From CAZVCG01 sp964626265 (GTDB taxonomy: Bacteria; Pseudomonadota; Alphaproteobacteria; UBA9219): 46,257 bases of DNA. Shown here in pieces: positions 43,820 through 46,257 of this stretch. Numbering within the stretch: position 1 is the first letter of the stretch; every line of letters starts with the position of its first letter. The notes below the pieces were generated by a model. It did not search any database, was not told the origin of the DNA, and saw nothing but the letters and a program-made list of their open reading frames with translations. The position numbers were made by a program, and so were the translations under genes. The stretch spans positions 1-46,257 of the forward strand of contig CAZVCG010000017.1 in assembly GCA_964626265.1 (NCBI GenBank), in the 5' to 3' direction.

Positions 43820-44758
43820 ATGCCGATGCTCTATATGAACGAAAAGTTTGTCGATCTTGGAACCCCGCGCCGCGTGTGGGCCGTTGCTGCCGTTCATGGC
43901 GACCTGAACCGCCTCGCCGCGCTCCATGACCATTTGGCGTCACGCTTCGCCATCGGCGACCGTATCGTCTACCTTGGCAACTATCTGGGTGTTGGCTCCT
44001 ACGACAACGAAGCCGTTCTAGACGAATTATTGGCCTTCCGCGGCGCCCTGCTGGCCAAGCCCGGCATGGAACCCACCGACATCGTGCACCTCCGCGGCCC
44101 TGCCGAAGAAGCTTGGCAACGCCTCCTGCGGCTGCAATTCGCGCCGGTGCCTTCACAGACGCTCGAAAGCCTTCTCAAGGCTGGCGTGGAGCCATACCTG
44201 CGCCTATACGGGATCTCATTAAACGACACTAAAGCCATGGCGCGCGCCGATAGCGTAGGCATTACGCGCTGGACCAACCAACTCCGCATAGCTCAGCGCA
44301 ATGCTTCGGGCCATGAACCTCTCGTATGCAGTATGCGCCGCGCAGCGGTAACAAAGGCTCCTTCGGCAAACGGCCAACGTCTGTTGTTCGTGCCCGCCGG
44401 TTTCGACATAACGCGTTCGCTTGAAGATCAGGGCGACAACCTTTGGTTTGGCAAAACGCCGTTCCACATCGCTAGGCATAATTCCCTGCCCTATGCGCGC
44501 ATTGTGCGCGGCTTCGATCCTGAACGCGGTGGCATCGTTGCTGAAGGCACCGCCGTAACACTTGACGCCGGTTGTGGCTTTGGCGGGCCTTTGTCGTGCG
44601 GTTGCTTCAACACCCAAGGCCATCTGATGGAAGTCATCACCATCGGCGGATCGAGCGTATTCGAACCGCTCGGTTACTCCAGCGGCACGTCGGACGTTTC
44701 GATCAGCTATCGTGAAACGCCAGCCTACGAAGAAGAACGCACGGCGTTGTCGGCGTAA
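43820..44758 (+). CDS. Degenerate PPP-type phosphatase (predicted pseudoenzyme)
   Basis: The fold and layout are those of a bacterial serine/threonine PPP phosphatase, but the metal ligands are gone. Counting from the ATG at 43820 (312 residues; TTG at 43787 or ATG at 43835 are other starts): GDxHG is AAVHG (23-27), GDxxDRG is GNYLGVG (53-59), and GNHE is GPAE (93-96). The later His in FVHAG is FVPAG. The rest aligns well, including VWAVAAVHGDLNRLAALHDHLA, so it is not simply eroding. A regulatory or binding role is inferred. It lies between carD and pmbA; I recall similar proteins in related Alphaproteobacteria but cannot check. Confidence 0.75.
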   Translation: MPMLYMNEKFVDLGTPRRVWAVAAVHGDLNRLAALHDHLASRFAIGDRIVYLGNYLGVGSYDNEAVLDELLAFRGALLAKPGMEPTDIVHLRGPAEEAWQRLLRLQFAPVPSQTLESLLKAGVEPYLRLYGISLNDTKAMARADSVGITRWTNQLRIAQRNASGHEPLVCSMRRAAVTKAPSANGQRLLFVPAGFDITRSLEDQGDNLWFGKTPFHIARHNSLPYARIVRGFDPERGGIVAEGTAVTLDAGCGFGGPLSCGCFNTQGHLMEVITIGGSSVFEPLGYSSGTSDVSISYRETPAYEEERTALSA

Positions 44759-44793
44759 GGGTTCTCGACGCACACCTTTATCTGCGCTATCAC

Positions 44794-44822
44794 CATGAGA
44801 GAACGAAAGGAATTCTCTCATG
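44794..44822 (+). promoter_or_regulatory. Hairpin that holds the pmbA start codon
   Basis: CATGAGAGAA (44794-44803) is the exact complement of TTCTCTCATG (44813-44822), a ten-base stem. The nine-base loop (CGAAAGGAA) contains the Shine-Dalgarno sequence, and the last three bases are the pmbA ATG. The message could hold the start codon in a stem while leaving the ribosome site open. Confidence 0.65.
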
Positions 44823-46181
44823 GCCAGTCACGTCGATAAAAACGCCCCGCAAAACGCTCTGGATCTACTCCACGACCTGATGAAGAAAGCCCAACGCGCG
44901 GGGGCGGACGCCGCCGACGCCTTGCTTGTCGACGCCTCAGCCATGTCGGTGACATGGTGCAACGGCAAGATTGAGACGCTTGAACAATCGGAATCCGCCG
45001 ACATCGGACTGCGCGTATTAATCGGCAAAAAACAAGCCATGGTGGCTACGACCGATCGCCGTCCTGCCGCGCTCGACGAGATGGTCTCACGCGCCATAGC
45101 TATGGCCAAGGATGCGCCGGAAGACGAATATTGCGGACTGGCCGACCCCAAAGAGATCGCGAAATCATGGCCTCAATTGGAGATGGCCGACGATTACGAT
45201 GTAAAGGCCTCCGAACTAGTCGCCAAAGCCCGCGAAACCGAAGAAGCTGCGCTAAGCGTAAAAGGCGTCACGATGTGCGAAGGCGCAGACGCCAACGCCA
45301 GCGAAGCTTTGGTCGTTCTGGCTTGCAGTAACGGCTTTGCCGGACACTATATCCGCACCGGCTACGGCATCAGCGCTTCGGTTCTGGCGGGCGAAGGCAC
45401 AGCGATGGAGCGCGACTATGACTTCGCCTCGACCGTTTACCAGGCTGACCTGCCCTCGGCCGCCAGCATCGGCAAAAAGGCCGGAGAACGCACCGTCCTC
45501 AACCTCGGGGCGCGCAAGATGCCGACGGCCCAAACGCCAGTCGTCTTCGCGCCACGCGTGGCGAACACGTTACTCGGCCATTTTGCGGCCGCGGTCTCCG
45601 GCTCCAGCGTCGCTCGCGGCACAAGCTTCCTGAAAGACTATCTCAACAAGCCCATATTTGCGCCCAACATCTCGATAATTGACGATCCGTTCATGAATCG
45701 TGGCCTTTTGTCACGACCGTTCGACGGCGAGGGCCTCTTGCCATCCAAACGCATGATCGTCGAACAAGGCGTTCTCAAAACGTGGTTTTTAGACCTCGCC
45801 TCGGCGCGCCAGCTCGACATGAAGAGCACTGCCCACGCCAGCCGTGGCCCCGGCAGCATCCCCCACCCTTCGCCCGGCAATCTCTATATTGAGGCAGGTC
45901 AACAAACGCCCGAAGAACTCATCCGCGACATCAAGCAAGGACTCTACGTCACCGAATTGATGGGATCGGGCGTGAACGGCGTAACGGGTGATTACAGTCG
46001 CGCAGCGCGTGGGTTCTGGATAGAGAACGGCGTTGTGACATTCCCCGTGAATGAACTTACGATCGCCGGAAACCTTAAGGACATGTTCAAGACTGCTATT
46101 GCCGCCAACGACCTTGAGTTCAAATACGGATACAATTCGCCGACGCTGCGCATCGAAGGCATGACCGTCGCGGGGACGTAA
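44820..46181 (+). CDS. pmbA: PmbA/TldE-type metallopeptidase-family protein
   Basis: The 453-residue product has the TldD/PmbA fold, with N-terminal GADAADALLVDASAMSVTWCNGKIETLEQSE (about 28-58), GLRVLIGKKQA (62-72), the FDGEGLLPSKRMIVEQGVLKTWFLDLASAR segment (about 303-332) and NLYIEAG.. to the end. TldE/PmbA partners with TldD to process microcin B17 precursor and degrade CcdA in E. coli; TldD carries the zinc motif, and this protein does not show HExxxH, which fits the TldE subunit. tldD is not in the window. The start is set in the 44794-44822 hairpin, and a terminator follows. Confidence 0.95.
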   Translation: MASHVDKNAPQNALDLLHDLMKKAQRAGADAADALLVDASAMSVTWCNGKIETLEQSESADIGLRVLIGKKQAMVATTDRRPAALDEMVSRAIAMAKDAPEDEYCGLADPKEIAKSWPQLEMADDYDVKASELVAKARETEEAALSVKGVTMCEGADANASEALVVLACSNGFAGHYIRTGYGISASVLAGEGTAMERDYDFASTVYQADLPSAASIGKKAGERTVLNLGARKMPTAQTPVVFAPRVANTLLGHFAAAVSGSSVARGTSFLKDYLNKPIFAPNISIIDDPFMNRGLLSRPFDGEGLLPSKRMIVEQGVLKTWFLDLASARQLDMKSTAHASRGPGSIPHPSPGNLYIEAGQQTPEELIRDIKQGLYVTELMGSGVNGVTGDYSRAARGFWIENGVVTFPVNELTIAGNLKDMFKTAIAANDLEFKYGYNSPTLRIEGMTVAGT

Positions 46182-46203
46182 ACAATCCGGATACATAAAA
46201 TGA

Positions 46204-46233
46204 AAGGGCGGTGGTATTCCACCGCCCTTCTTT
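46204..46233 (+). terminator. Rho-independent terminator of pmbA
   Basis: AAGGGCGGTGG-TATT-CCACCGCCCTT stem (46204-46229), followed by CTTTG. A perfect 11-bp stem with a short T run. Confidence 0.8.
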
Positions 46234-46257
46234 GTAGTGATCCAATTACCCGAGGAT

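Noticed and set aside
1..46257. CRISPR array
   Set aside because: The repeats present are scattered, palindromic and not evenly spaced, with no array of short direct repeats and spacers.
1..46257. Prophage, toxin-antitoxin or defence island
   Set aside because: Gene content is housekeeping throughout; no integrase, phage structural gene, restriction or toxin pair is recognisable.
1..46257. tRNA or rRNA genes
   Set aside because: I saw no cloverleaf with a GTTCGANTC-type loop or rRNA core sequence in the gaps between genes, though a covariance search was not possible.

Overview
This window is almost entirely chromosomal housekeeping DNA from an alphaproteobacterium. The pointers are a GapR-type nucleoid protein, a CarD-family regulator, an ScpA/ScpB pair next to NagZ and a SPOR protein, HflKC followed by a Do-type protease, FtsZ with a long Pro/Gln-rich linker followed by LpxC, and the pyrB-plsY-dprA-topA-rnr order. 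GC is moderate by eye, with AT-rich promoter regions. Two runs of N (14206-14312 and 31777-31928) both lie inside genes, and the first bases fall inside a repeat, so this looks like a scaffold of a draft genome. I cannot place it below class.

Layout. 56-7420 (minus strand): ydcF-like, mltB, rlpA, a D-Ala-D-Ala carboxypeptidase, tmk, holB and metG, which is a cell-wall set running into replication and translation genes with several ATGA stop/start overlaps. 7627-10216: gapR, mrp and two unrecognised small genes. 10209-18160 (minus): pyrB, plsY, dprA, topA, a GNAT acetyltransferase and rnr, tightly overlapped. 18310-21938 (plus): hflK-hflC and a DegP-like protease, a membrane and periplasm quality-control block. 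22482-30143 (minus): glmU, argS, a SPOR protein, nagZ, scpA, scpB and serB. 30209-35474 (plus): a Gph-like HAD phosphatase, a large transporter/acyltransferase/acyl-ligase fusion, a DUF2147 protein and a STAS protein. 35784-41208: a phosphoribosyltransferase, a nucleosidase, ftsZ with a short overlapping leader ORF, a membrane protein and lpxC. 41214-46181: a Tat-exported HExxH protein, carD, a degenerate PPP-type phosphatase and pmbA.

The most unusual content is the repeats. At least two families of GC-rich palindromic repeats occur between genes, and one copy of each sits in frame inside the RNase R gene without breaking it, much like the palindromic elements known inside Rickettsia genes. 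A separate 169-bp MITE-like element with terminal inverted repeats and a TA duplication has jumped into another repeat copy at 35594-35762, and the end of a second copy lies 2 bp after the metG stop codon at the window start.

Other points worth a look are a perfect hairpin that holds the pmbA start codon, the leader ORF coupled to ftsZ, ftsZ without ftsQ/ftsA upstream, a probable pseudophosphatase beside carD, and two HAD phosphatases that both carry Glu in place of the second catalytic Asp.
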